Assembly (NCBI GenBank): GCA_026418615.1
Contig: JAOAAY010000011.1
Span: forward strand, 1 to 64,000
Length of the DNA: 64,000 nucleotides
Source of the DNA: Candidatus Sumerlaeaceae bacterium
GTDB lineage: Bacteria > Sumerlaeota > Sumerlaeia > Sumerlaeales > Sumerlaeaceae
Direction of reading: 5' to 3'
Positions 38,341-47,083 of the stretch are shown here, one piece after another. The notes below the pieces were generated by a model. That model had not been told where the DNA came from, searched no databases, and saw only the letters and a list, made by a program, of their open reading frames with translations. Both the position numbers and the translations under genes were made by a program. How positions within the stretch are numbered: the stretch's first letter is position 1; each line of letters starts with the position of its first letter.

Positions 38341-39543
38341 TCAGCGCGCGATGCGCAGCACGACTTTTTGGCTCTGCGAGACGGTTTTGCCGACGAGCGG
38401 CTCCTGCGAGATCACGCGGCCTCCGGTCGCGTCGGGCGGATCGAGGACAATATCCGTGATCCCCATGCGGGCGAGCATCTGCCGCGCCTCTTCAGCCGAG
38501 CGGCCGGACAGGTCGGGCATTGTCAGTCCGGCACCCGGCGGGCCGCTCGAGACTAATAGGTTCACCTTGCCGGCCTGATCGAGCCCTTTGTTAGGCTCGG
38601 GGTTCTGATTGATCACTGTATCGCGAGCCGCCCGGTCGCTCTCGATATAGGTGATGTCGCCTACCTCCAGATTGGCCCCCTTAATCTTGTTGATGGCGTT
38701 TTCACGCGTTTCGCCGACCACATCCGGCACAATAAAACTGGCCCGCCCACTGGCCACCGTCACGCGAACAACACCACCTTTTTTGCCTTTCGACCCAGCG
38801 GGGGGCCGCTGGTCAATGATTTCGCCCGGGGCCACCAGCACGCTCGGCTCCGCTCTCTCCCGGATCACCGACAGACCCCGCTCGGACAGGATCTCGACGG
38901 CACTCTCCAGTTTCATTCCGCGAACATTGGGAATGAGCACTTCGGGTGTCATGATGTAGAACTTGACAGCATGATAGCCGATGACCGCGGTCAGCCCCAT
39001 CACGATGATGGTAACCAAAAACATTCGGAAAATCAGGCCAATGAACCCGAACACCCAGGAGAAAAAACCGAACCGGCCGCGCGAACTGCGGCGGGGGAGT
39101 CGGGCGATGCGCATTTGCTCTCGGAGGATGCGCCTGCGAAGCGCGGCCCCCTTGTGTCCGGATGGGCGCGCGGCAGGTTGAGCCGGCGATTCCTCGGCGT
39201 CGGGAGCCATTTGCGGCTCGGGCGAGGGTTGAGAGCCCCGGGCGTCCGGCTCGCGCAACTTGATGCTGGGCATCCGCAGGGTATCGCCAGCCGTGGCCGT
39301 TTCCTCTGGCCGCACGGCTCGCATGGTAGCCGTCGTGGGGGTGTCATCGGACTCGAAGTCGGGCGGCCGCGAGAGGGCGGTCATCCGCGGCACCGTGTCG
39401 TGACCGCCACCCGGAACAGCCGATCCGGAGGAGTCGGCGGGCCCCGCCTCACCAAAATCCAGCGTGGATTGCCCCACGGTGGGCGTGGCGTGCGGGGAGG
39501 CGTCGGGATCGTGCCCGCGGTGGTGTTTGCGTTTGCGGCTCAT
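38341..39543 (-). CDS. PASTA-domain membrane protein without a kinase domain
   Basis: A 400-aa protein. Residues 1-150 form a disordered, Ser/Thr/Pro-rich cytoplasmic tail. A transmembrane segment lies at about 166-195 (FLVTIIVMGLTAVIGYHAV). Three extracytoplasmic PASTA repeats follow, beginning at about VLIPNVRGMKLESAVEIL, FIVPDVVGETRENAINKI and LTMPDLSGRSAEEARQML. PASTA repeats usually sense peptidoglycan fragments and are fused to Ser/Thr kinases of the PknB/PrkC type. The N-tail is rich in threonines (QSTLDFGEA, ATMRAVRPEETATAGDTLRM) and could be a kinase substrate. Neighbours do not indicate a pathway. Confidence 0.9.
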   Translation of the reverse strand: MSRKRKHHRGHDPDASPHATPTVGQSTLDFGEAGPADSSGSAVPGGGHDTVPRMTALSRPPDFESDDTPTTATMRAVRPEETATAGDTLRMPSIKLREPDARGSQPSPEPQMAPDAEESPAQPAARPSGHKGAALRRRILREQMRIARLPRRSSRGRFGFFSWVFGFIGLIFRMFLVTIIVMGLTAVIGYHAVKFYIMTPEVLIPNVRGMKLESAVEILSERGLSVIRERAEPSVLVAPGEIIDQRPPAGSKGKKGGVVRVTVASGRASFIVPDVVGETRENAINKIKGANLEVGDITYIESDRAARDTVINQNPEPNKGLDQAGKVNLLVSSGPPGAGLTMPDLSGRSAEEARQMLARMGITDIVLDPPDATGGRVISQEPLVGKTVSQSQKVVLRIAR

Positions 39544-39618
39544 GCGGCTTGGTCTGGTGTGCGTCGCAGCATGCTGAGACTAACCAGCGGAGCAAGCAAA
39601 ACTTCGGACAACCGGCCC

Positions 39619-40656
39619 TCAGCCTTTCACCGCGCCCACGGTGAGCCCCTTGGTCAGATGTTTTTGGAAAAGGAAAAACACCGCGACCATGGGGATGGAC
39701 GCCAGCAGCGCGGCGCTCATCACGACACCGATGTTGCGTGCGCCGGCGGTGAACTGCAGCGTTTTCAGCCCCACCTCCAGCATGTACATGTCCTGCGAGT
39801 CGGTGATGATCAGCGGCCATAGAAACGCTTTCCAAGCCCCGATGAAGGTGAAGATGGCCCACACGGCCAGGATCGGCTTGCTCAGCGGCAGGATCACACG
39901 GCCGAAGATGCCGATCTCCGTGCAGCCGTCAATGCGCGCCGCGTCCTCGAGCGTCCCGGGCAGGCTCTGGATGTACTGCTTCATGAGAAAGATGCCCACA
40001 GGCGCGGCCACCATGGGCAGGATGACAGCCAGAAAACTGTTGTGCCACTTCAGCACGCCTGTGAAGAGCAGGAAAAGCGGGATGACCGTGACCTGGCCCG
40101 GGATCATGATCGTGCCGATGACCAGCCAGAACATGGTTTTTCTGCCCGGAAAGTCTATTTTGGCAAAAGCGTAGCCTGCCATGGCGTTGAGCAGCACGCT
40201 CAGCACGGTGGTCGCCACGGCGATAAACAGCGTGTTCTCGAACCACAGCAGCAGGCGACCGCCGGGCACGGGCTCGCGGGCGCGTTGGGGGTCGGCCGGA
40301 CGAATGGCGCGCACGCCCGCAAACAGCCAGCCGTGAACGGGCGCACGCTCAAACTCGTCGCGCGGCATCGCCGTGACATCAAACAGCCCCGTCCGCCGCT
40401 GCGGCTCGTGAAAATTCTCAAGGGTGAAATAGGTGCGCATCCAACTGCCCAGTTGCGACGGGCTCGTCAGTGTCCCGACCGAGAGGGCCGAGAAGGTCCC
40501 CCCCATCGGAACCGCCCGCTGGAGTTCCGATTGCGGCGTGAACGCGCACAGCACCATCCAAACCATTGGCACCATGAGCAGCAGGGCAAGAGCCGTCAGG
40601 AAAACAAAAGCGACGGCGCGCCCCAGCCTGCTCCAAAAGCCCCGCGGATTGCTCAT
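39619..40656 (-). CDS. Carbohydrate ABC transporter permease (MalG-type)
   Basis: A 345-aa inner-membrane permease. The EAA loop EDAARIDGCTEIGIFGRVILPLSKP is the family signature. The first periplasmic loop has an insertion of about 80 residues (about 60-140) compared with typical 280-aa MalG-type permeases. No partner permease, ATPase or binding-protein gene is nearby, so it is an orphan in this window. I chose ATG 40656; the frame extends to 40689 but MFGWGARGSA reads as non-coding. Confidence 0.88.
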   Translation of the reverse strand: MSNPRGFWSRLGRAVAFVFLTALALLLMVPMVWMVLCAFTPQSELQRAVPMGGTFSALSVGTLTSPSQLGSWMRTYFTLENFHEPQRRTGLFDVTAMPRDEFERAPVHGWLFAGVRAIRPADPQRAREPVPGGRLLLWFENTLFIAVATTVLSVLLNAMAGYAFAKIDFPGRKTMFWLVIGTIMIPGQVTVIPLFLLFTGVLKWHNSFLAVILPMVAAPVGIFLMKQYIQSLPGTLEDAARIDGCTEIGIFGRVILPLSKPILAVWAIFTFIGAWKAFLWPLIITDSQDMYMLEVGLKTLQFTAGARNIGVVMSAALLASIPMVAVFFLFQKHLTKGLTVGAVKG

Positions 40657-40726
40657 CGGTGCCGACCCTCGCGCGCCCCAACCGAACAATCAAGAGCCCG
40701 CCTGCACCGAAACGCGACCAGCCTCC

Positions 40727-41377
40727 TTACGGGGTCGCCCGGGCCTGATCGGCCCACGCATAGCGGTACATTTCAAACAGGTGCATGCTCAGCGTGCTGC
40801 CGGCGAACCGGAACGGATCGCGGGCTTCGGCGAGATGGATGAATTCGTCCGAGAGAAAGCGCGCTGCCGCCGTTGGCGGCAACCGCAGCCGACGATCCAG
40901 CAAAAACTCCCGCTGCGCAAAGAAACTGAAACCCGAAATAAAAATCATGCACACCGACGCGTCGAGTGCCATCTCGCGCAGGGCTTCGATTTCGAGGACA
41001 AGGTTTCGCCAGCCGGCCTGCTGGTCGGGGAAGTCGAGATAGAGGACCGGCTCGCGCGAGCCGGCCGCGGCGCGCAGGAGGGCCGCCGCATCGGGGGTGT
41101 CGCGCTCGCAGAGTGCGTGCACTCGCGGCAGGTCTGCCGGCGCAATATCCGGCCGGATCTCGCCGCGCGCCAGCCGTTCGGCGCGCGCCGCCTCCAGCAC
41201 CGCTGCCTCCAGCCGCGCCCGCATGGGCATGCCAAAATCCGCCACCTCGACAAGCGCCGACGGCGGATCCGCCAACAACGCCACGGCGTGGTCCGGCTGG
41301 TCAGCGCGCAGCGCCGCCTCAACAGCCTCCAGATACGAAAGGGCATTCGACCATTTTTCTGTATGCCGCCAAAACAT
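40727..41377 (-). CDS. Hypothetical protein, unknown family
   Basis: A 216-aa soluble protein. It has helical, acidic, Leu/Ala-rich sequence (SYLEAVEAALRADQPDHAVALL), a mid-region VLYLDFPDQQAGWRNLVLEIEAL, and a C-terminus with DEFIHLAEARDPFRFAGSTLSMHLFEMYRYAW. I do not recognise its family. The ATG at 41377 gives a compact domain; the longer open frame to 41578 runs through the ModE-like gene on the other strand. It is divergent from that gene and 71 nt after the permease in its own direction. Confidence 0.6.
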   Translation of the reverse strand: MFWRHTEKWSNALSYLEAVEAALRADQPDHAVALLADPPSALVEVADFGMPMRARLEAAVLEAARAERLARGEIRPDIAPADLPRVHALCERDTPDAAALLRAAAGSREPVLYLDFPDQQAGWRNLVLEIEALREMALDASVCMIFISGFSFFAQREFLLDRRLRLPPTAAARFLSDEFIHLAEARDPFRFAGSTLSMHLFEMYRYAWADQARATP

Positions 41378-41501
41378 AAGCCATACCCTGCACCCGACCG
41401 CTATCGGCAATAAACCGGAATTTGCAGCGATGATCCCGGCCTTGCCGTGCGCACCGATTCTGGCTTGCCGCGCGCGCCTTTGCCGGATTGAGTCGCCATG
41501 C

Positions 41502-41861
41502 ATGGCAGGCGACGCGTCCAGACACATCCGGCTGCGCATCAACACACCGGCAGGCGAACCGGCGATTGGTCCGGGCAAGGCCGACTTGTTGGAACAAATT
41601 GCCCGGACTGGCTCGATCTCCGCCGCAGCGCGCGCCCTGGGGATGTCCTTCCGCCGGGCATGGACGCTGGTTCAAATCATGAACTCCGCCTTCAGAGACC
41701 CGGTCGTAGTTTGCGATACCGGAGGCGTGCGCGGCGGCGGCGCGCGGCTGACGGCCAACGGCCGCCGGATCCTCGCCGACTACCGCGCAGCGGAGCAGGC
41801 CGCTCTGCAAGCGGCGCTCCCTCACATCCGCCGCATCCGACGGCGCATGACCAGGGACTGA
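41502..41861 (+). CDS. ModE-like winged-helix regulator (N-terminal domain only)
   Basis: A 119-aa DNA-binding protein of the LysR-type HTH subgroup found in ModE: DLLEQIARTGSISAAARALGMSFRRAWTLV is the recognition helix region and GGVRGGGARLTANGRRILADYR is the wing. It lacks the C-terminal molybdate-binding TOBE domains, so it corresponds to the short ModE/MolR-like regulators. It lies 0.8 kb upstream of the ABC importer operon, suggesting metal- or molybdate-linked control. The ATG at 41502 has no strong ribosome site. Confidence 0.82.
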   Translation: MAGDASRHIRLRINTPAGEPAIGPGKADLLEQIARTGSISAAARALGMSFRRAWTLVQIMNSAFRDPVVVCDTGGVRGGGARLTANGRRILADYRAAEQAALQAALPHIRRIRRRMTRD

Positions 41862-41913
41862 CGCCGCGCACCCGATTGGCTTTGACAAGCGCAGCCCGCC
41901 GAGGGCGTTATGC

Positions 41914-42624
41914 ATGACCAAACATAACGGAGCCGCGATCCTTGCCGTGACGCCACAAACGCAAATCCCGCCGGCGGGCTGCAACCGCGACCACCGGGCT
42001 TTCACGCTTGTTGAACTGCTGATTGTCGTCGCGATCATCGCCATCCTTGCGGCGATTGCCATGCCCAACTATCTTGAGGCACAGACAAGGTCCAAGGTTT
42101 CACGAACCAAGGCAGACATGCGAAGCCTGGCTGCCGCCATCGAGGCTTACCGCGTGGACACCAATCATTACCCGCCGCCCTACGGCGTGGCCGTTGGCGG
42201 TCGCGATTCGCTTTCGATCCTGTCAACCCCGCTGGCCTATATCACCTCGGGCAAACTGCTCGACCCGTTTGCATCCCAGAACCCCGCCATCAACCGCGTG
42301 GCGCTGACCTACGAAGCCATGAACGCCTTCAACCAGATCATCGAGTCGCCCGCGCTGCCGCCGTACTCGGTGGCGCCGTCCGACCCTACGGCTCAGCCCA
42401 CCATGTGGTGGTGGGTCGCCTCGCGCGGACCCAACCAGCGCTACGACGGTTTTGGTGTCGCTCCCAACCCGAGCATCCAACAGGCGATCTATGAGGCGGA
42501 CCTGAACCCCGGCGCATGGCTGGGGATGGTGTACGATGCCACAAACGGAACGGTCAGTCGCGGCAATATCTATCGCGCCGGTGGCGCAGTGGCGGGGTTT
42601 GCCGGCCGCTCGATGATGCGCTGA
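41914..42624 (+). CDS. Prepilin-type pseudopilin-like protein
   Basis: A 236-aa protein with a type IV prepilin/general-secretion N-terminal signature: about 29 leader residues, then FTLVELLIVVAIIAILAAIAMPNYLEAQ, the processed helix with the conserved Glu5. The residue before the cleavage Phe is Ala (HRA-FTLVELL), where Gly is usual. The C-terminal domain (SYLD-free, Pro/Gly-rich, GPNQRYDGFG) is the variable pilin head. It is probably a pseudopilin or secreted pilin-like protein. It lies between the regulator and the transport operon, without an obvious link to either. Confidence 0.85.
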   Translation: MTKHNGAAILAVTPQTQIPPAGCNRDHRAFTLVELLIVVAIIAILAAIAMPNYLEAQTRSKVSRTKADMRSLAAAIEAYRVDTNHYPPPYGVAVGGRDSLSILSTPLAYITSGKLLDPFASQNPAINRVALTYEAMNAFNQIIESPALPPYSVAPSDPTAQPTMWWWVASRGPNQRYDGFGVAPNPSIQQAIYEADLNPGAWLGMVYDATNGTVSRGNIYRAGGAVAGFAGRSMMR

Positions 42625-42665
42625 TCCCGCACCGGCTGGCCACGGCCTATTTGAGGAGACGGCGT

Positions 42666-43442
42666 GTGTGGGAACTTTATGACGAACTGATCGAGTCAGT
42701 GCCGGCAGACTTGGCGGTGGAGGAGTGCGTCGCCGGACTGCACTGGACGCTCGTCCGGTCTGCCGGCACCGGTGCAGCCATGACGCCGCCGTTTGCGCAC
42801 GGCATGTCGGTCACCGCTGCAGGCCGCCTTGTGGGCCTGCCGGTGCGTGATCTGGCCGCCCGCATCAAGTCGTGGAATCCGCTGGATGCCGCGCTGGGGC
42901 TGGCCGCCATCAATTCGTATGTCAACACCGAGGCGCAACTCGCCCGCGCTTTCGGGCCGCAACCCGGCCGCCACACCGCCAATATCTTCGACGCCCTTCG
43001 CGGCCAACTTCGCGGGCGCCGGGTGGGTATCGTGGGTCACTTTAGGGGTGTCGAGTCGCTGCGCGAGATGTGCGACCTGACCATTTTCGAACTGGCGCCG
43101 CAGGAGGGAGACCTGCCGGCGGTGGCCTGCGAGTATCTGCTTCCGTCCATGGAATATGTGTTTCTCACCGGCACAACCCTGCTCAACAAGACCCTGCCGA
43201 GGCTGCTTGAGTTGTGCCGCGGTGCGCGCGTGGCCATTGCCGGGCCCAGCACCCCCATGTCGCCCGTGCTGCTGGCCCGCGGCGCCGAGTGGGTCGCGGG
43301 CACCGTGATCCTCGACCCGCAAGTTGTCTTCCGCCAGATCCGCGAGGGCGGCGGACATCATGACTTTGCCGGCTCGGAGACCCAGATGCGCTTGTATGCG
43401 CGCGGGGACGCCTTGGCCGGCGCGCGCGGCGTGACGGGATGA
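42666..43442 (+). CDS. DUF364/DUF4213 putative heavy-metal-chelation protein
   Basis: A 258-aa protein. The N-terminal part (residues 1-80) is DUF4213-like; the C-terminal part matches DUF364: PSMEYVFLTGTTLLNKTLPRLLEL and VAIAGPSTPMSPVLLARGAEWVAG. DUF364 proteins are predicted to bind heavy metals and often sit next to FecCD importers. The start is GTG at 42666, with GAGGAG at 42653-42658 (spacing 7). Its stop overlaps the permease start by 4 nt. Confidence 0.87.
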   Translation: MWELYDELIESVPADLAVEECVAGLHWTLVRSAGTGAAMTPPFAHGMSVTAAGRLVGLPVRDLAARIKSWNPLDAALGLAAINSYVNTEAQLARAFGPQPGRHTANIFDALRGQLRGRRVGIVGHFRGVESLREMCDLTIFELAPQEGDLPAVACEYLLPSMEYVFLTGTTLLNKTLPRLLELCRGARVAIAGPSTPMSPVLLARGAEWVAGTVILDPQVVFRQIREGGGHHDFAGSETQMRLYARGDALAGARGVTG

Positions 43443-44509
43443 TGTCGTCGTCCAAATCCCCGACCGGCGGAGACGCCGCCGTGATTTCCTTCGCGCGGCA
43501 GCCCTCAGCCGTGATGGCCTGTCTCGTCGTATTGCTGGCCGCCGCGGCGACCCTGTCGCTGTTTGCAGGCCGCTACGCGGTCTCGGCGCGCGATGTTGTG
43601 TCGGTGCTGATGCGCCTTGCGCGCGGCGATACCATGGCGGCGATGGACAGCGCACAAGCCGTCCTGCTGCATGTGCGCCTGCCGCGCATCGTTGCAGCCA
43701 TCGCCATCGGCGGCGCACTCTCTGCCGCAGGGGCTGCCTATCAGGGCATGTTCAGAAATCCTATGGTGTCGCCTGATATTCTGGGGGCTTCCGCCGGGGC
43801 CTGTTTCGGCGTGGCCCTCGGCATTCTGCTGGGCTGGCCTGTAGCGGCAGTTCAAGCCGTTGCGTTCGTTTGCGGGTTGGCCGCCGTCGCCCTCACCTGC
43901 ACCATCAGTTCCCGGCTCAGCCGCGATCCGGATTCCATCCTTGTCCTTGTGCTGGCTGGCATCGTCGTGGGCGCGGTGTTCATGTCGCTGGTCATGCTCG
44001 TCAAGTCCGTGGCCGACCCGTACAGCAAACTGCCTGCCATCACTTTCTGGCTGATGGGCAGTCTGGCGGCCGTGACCGCCCGGGATGTGCCGCTGCTGGC
44101 CGTGCCGATCCTGGGCGGGCTGGTCCCCCTGATGCTGCTGCGCTGGCGGCTCAATGTCCTGTCGCTGGGGGATGACGAAGCCCGCGCCTTGGGTGTGAAC
44201 ACGCAGCGCCTGCGGCTGGTTGTCGTGACCTGCTCCACGCTCATGACTGCGGTGACGGTTGCCGTGGGCGGCGTCGTGGGATGGGTGGGACTGGTGATTC
44301 CGCATGTTGCGCGCATGTTGGTGGGGCCGGATTTCCGGTTTCTGCTTCCGGGGGCCTTGCTGCTCGGCGGCGCCTACTTGCTCTTGGTGGACGCGCTGGC
44401 GCGCAGCGCGCTGGCCACCGAGATCCCGCTGGGCATACTGACTTCGCTGATCGGCGCGCCCGTGTTCATCTATTTGCTGGCACGCGTCAAGCGGGGGGGT
44501 TGGGCATGA
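43439..44509 (+). CDS. FecCD-type ABC transporter permease
   Basis: A 356-aa permease of the vitamin B12/iron-siderophore/molybdate type with about ten hydrophobic segments. The N-terminal half includes LHVRLPRIVAAIAIGGALSAAGAAYQGMFRNPMVSPDILGASAGA, and GWVGLVIPHVARMLVGPDFR is the conserved coupling region. Its start overlaps DUF364 (ATGA) and its stop overlaps the ATPase start (ATGA). Confidence 0.95.
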   Translation: MMSSSKSPTGGDAAVISFARQPSAVMACLVVLLAAAATLSLFAGRYAVSARDVVSVLMRLARGDTMAAMDSAQAVLLHVRLPRIVAAIAIGGALSAAGAAYQGMFRNPMVSPDILGASAGACFGVALGILLGWPVAAVQAVAFVCGLAAVALTCTISSRLSRDPDSILVLVLAGIVVGAVFMSLVMLVKSVADPYSKLPAITFWLMGSLAAVTARDVPLLAVPILGGLVPLMLLRWRLNVLSLGDDEARALGVNTQRLRLVVVTCSTLMTAVTVAVGGVVGWVGLVIPHVARMLVGPDFRFLLPGALLLGGAYLLLVDALARSALATEIPLGILTSLIGAPVFIYLLARVKRGGWA

Positions 44510-45300
44510 GGCTCGAAGTCCGCCATCTCGATTGCGGATACGGCACCCACGCGGTTGCGCGCGATGTCTCGCTGACGGTGAACGGGGGAGAGGTCGTGTG
44601 TTTGCTCGGACCCAACGGATCGGGCAAGACCACCCTGTTCAAGACCGTGCTCGGCTTGCTGCGCCGTCTTGCTGGCAGTATAACCCTTGACGGCTCGGAA
44701 ACATCCCACTGGAGCCAGAACCGGCTGGCGCGCGAAATCGCCTATGTGCCTCAGTCGCACACGCCGCTGTTTCCGTATCGTGTCCTCGATGTGGTCGTCA
44801 TGGGCCGCGCTGCCCGTCTGGGCCTGTTCGCCGCCCCCGGCCGGCGTGATCTGGAACTGGCCCGGGCCGCCCTCGACGAGGCCGGCATCGGCCACCTTGC
44901 CGGGCGTCCCTACACGGAAATCAGCGGCGGAGAGCGCCAGATGGTACTCATCACCCGGGCGCTCGTGCAGGAGGCCCGCCTGCTGGTCATGGACGAGCCC
45001 ACATCCAACCTCGATTTCGGCAACCAGGTTCGCGTCTTGCGCCGCATGCGCGATCTGGCAGCCGGGGGAATCGGGATTCTGATGACCACGCACTACCCCA
45101 ACCATGCGCTGATTTGCGCCGACCGGGTGGCCATCCTGCACGACGGACATATGGTGGCTCAAGGCGCGCCGGCCGAGGTCATTACGGAACAGATGTTGTC
45201 CGCCATCTATCGGGTTGATACGCGCATTCACCGCCTCGGGGGCGGGCACGAATCGCCGGCGCTCGTCTGCACTCCGCACCTGGGAGCCAAGCGACTATGA
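44506..45300 (+). CDS. FecE-type ABC transporter ATP-binding protein
   Basis: A 264-aa ATPase. Walker A is GPNGSGKTT, the Q-loop is YVPQSHTPLF, the signature is ISGGE in YTEISGGERQMV, and Walker B is LLVMDEPTSNLD with the switch His in MTTHYPNH. It is translationally coupled on both sides (ATGA overlaps). It powers the FecCD importer with the binding protein downstream. Confidence 0.95.
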   Translation: MRLEVRHLDCGYGTHAVARDVSLTVNGGEVVCLLGPNGSGKTTLFKTVLGLLRRLAGSITLDGSETSHWSQNRLAREIAYVPQSHTPLFPYRVLDVVVMGRAARLGLFAAPGRRDLELARAALDEAGIGHLAGRPYTEISGGERQMVLITRALVQEARLLVMDEPTSNLDFGNQVRVLRRMRDLAAGGIGILMTTHYPNHALICADRVAILHDGHMVAQGAPAEVITEQMLSAIYRVDTRIHRLGGGHESPALVCTPHLGAKRL

Positions 45301-46418
45301 CCGGACGCATCGCGCGGCTCGTGGCCCTCGCGCTGACGCTGACCGTTTGGGGCGGCCCCGCCAGGGTTGGCCACGGTGCCACACCCGACGCGGACGCTGC
45401 CGCCCGGCGCCCAACGCGGCTCATGGAGGACATGGTCGGCCGCACCGTGGAGATTCCACTTAATATCAAAAAGGTTTATTCTACCAGTCCGGCGGGAACT
45501 GTGCTCGTGTATGTTCTTGCACCGGAGTTGCTCGCCGGCTGGAACTATCCGCTCACTCCCGCCGAACAGGCATGGATTCCCCAACCGTACCGGTCGTTGC
45601 CCGTCCTTGGCGGATGGTTCAGCACCGGCGTGACCGCGAATTTGGAGGAGATTGTGCGGGCACGCCCGGATTTGATCCTCAGCATGGGCACGACCGACAC
45701 CCTTTCCGTGTCGCAGAGCGAACGGCTGCAGCAGCAGAGCGGAATCCCCGTGCTGATGATGAGCGGGCATTTGGAGCAACTGCCCGCGGCCCTCGAGTTT
45801 GCCGGGCGTTTGTTTCAGTGCTCCCAACGCGCCACACAACTGGCCGGGTATGCCGCCCGAGTCCTTGCCGAAGCGCGTGCCGCGGCCGCCTCGCAAACGC
45901 CGCGCGTGCGCATCTATTATGCGCAAGGGCCGCGCGGACTCGAAACCGACCCGGCAGGGTCCTATCACACCGAAATCCTTGACCTCCTCGGCGGTATCAA
46001 TGTGGCCCAAGGTCTGCCCCGATCCGGCAAAGGGCGTGTCACCGTGTCGCCGGAGCAAGTTCTCGCCTGGGATCCTGACCTGATTATCGCGGGATACGAC
46101 ACGGGCCGGCAACCGAACTTGCAGCGCGGGCGGCTGACTGAAGACCCGGTCTGGCGTCAATTGAAAGCCGTCCGACAGGGGCGCGTCGTGGTGACGCCTC
46201 AAGTGCCATTCAACTGGTTTGATCGGCCGCCGTCGGTGAATCGCCTCATTGGCGTCCGCTGGGTGGGGCGGCTTTTACATCCGAAGGCGTTCGGCGGCGA
46301 CCTCCGGAAGGATGTATGTGAATTCTATAAACTCTTTTACCGGCTCGAACTGACCGACGAACAGGTTGACGACCTCCTGCGCTTCGCCCTGCCATCCGCC
46401 GGGCCCGACCCGGAGTAG
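45297..46418 (+). CDS. Periplasmic metal/oxyanion-binding protein of the FecCD importer
   Basis: A 373-aa substrate-binding protein of the Peripla_BP_2 family. It has a signal peptide (residues 1-28) and the family region PDLILSMGTTDTLSVSQSERLQQQSGIPVLMM. The C-terminal VPFNWFDRPPSVNRLIGVRWVG is characteristic of the Peripla_BP_2 proteins found with DUF364 operons. Candidate cargo is iron-chelate, molybdate/tungstate or another metal; sequence does not decide. The ATG at 45297 overlaps the ATPase stop. Confidence 0.9.
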   Translation: MTGRIARLVALALTLTVWGGPARVGHGATPDADAAARRPTRLMEDMVGRTVEIPLNIKKVYSTSPAGTVLVYVLAPELLAGWNYPLTPAEQAWIPQPYRSLPVLGGWFSTGVTANLEEIVRARPDLILSMGTTDTLSVSQSERLQQQSGIPVLMMSGHLEQLPAALEFAGRLFQCSQRATQLAGYAARVLAEARAAAASQTPRVRIYYAQGPRGLETDPAGSYHTEILDLLGGINVAQGLPRSGKGRVTVSPEQVLAWDPDLIIAGYDTGRQPNLQRGRLTEDPVWRQLKAVRQGRVVVTPQVPFNWFDRPPSVNRLIGVRWVGRLLHPKAFGGDLRKDVCEFYKLFYRLELTDEQVDDLLRFALPSAGPDPE

Positions 46419-46424
46419 CGCGGG

Positions 46425-47039
46425 ATGACTGCGGAACTGGCCGGATGTTTCGGACCCGCACCGCCGCCGCGCGGGGCGAAATGGATGCTCTCGGGAGCGA
46501 TTCAATCAGGCAAAACCACAGGTCTCGAGCGCCTCATCCACGCCTTGCGGCAGGCCACGCCGCCATGGCGCGTCGGCGGACTGGTGTGTCCCGGGATTTA
46601 TCATGCCGGCAGCAAGGTGGCCTGCCGGGGCTACTGCTGCCTGAGCGGCGAGTCGTTTGTGCTCGGCATCCGGCAACCGCTGTCCGACGATGTCCGCGAG
46701 TCGCTCGAGCAGGAGTTCGGCGCAGGCTGCTGTCACCAACCTGGTCAGGTTGTTGGTTCATGGCTGCTGTTTGACAGCGGATTGGGGCGCGCGGCCGCGG
46801 CGATCACGCAAGCCGTCAAGGCTTCCTGCGATTTGGTCGTCGTGGACGAATTTGGCCCGCTGGAACTCGATGGCCGCGGCCTTCGGGCTGCCGTGGATCA
46901 GGCTGTCGCTGCGGGAGCGCCGCTGCTTCTTGTTGTAAGAGAAACTCTTGTCGAGCCGGTGCGACACCTGTACGGCGAATTTCACCTGTTGCGGGTGCCG
47001 GGGGAAAAACCACCCGTGGCACGGCCCGATTCGAATTGA
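46425..47039 (+). CDS. P-loop NTPase of THEP1/NTPase_1 type
   Basis: A 204-aa nucleoside-triphosphatase with Walker A SGAIQSGKTTGLERL near the N-terminus, Walker B DLVVVDEFGPLEL and a small Cys-rich segment (VACRGYCCLSGESF). It fits the THEP1/NTPase_1 group. Related proteins sit beside molybdate or metal transporters, supporting a role in metal handling. It starts 6 nt after the binding-protein stop. Confidence 0.82.
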   Translation: MTAELAGCFGPAPPPRGAKWMLSGAIQSGKTTGLERLIHALRQATPPWRVGGLVCPGIYHAGSKVACRGYCCLSGESFVLGIRQPLSDDVRESLEQEFGAGCCHQPGQVVGSWLLFDSGLGRAAAAITQAVKASCDLVVVDEFGPLELDGRGLRAAVDQAVAAGAPLLLVVRETLVEPVRHLYGEFHLLRVPGEKPPVARPDSN

Positions 47040-47083
47040 ATCGTCCGCTCCGGTGGCGTGTTATCCGTGTCCGGTTTCAGACG

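Noticed and set aside
41882-41914. TTGACA at 41882 followed by TTATGC, as a promoter for the pseudopilin gene
   Set aside because: The spacer is 20-21 nt and the -10 would overlap the start codon, so this is not a usable sigma-70-type promoter.
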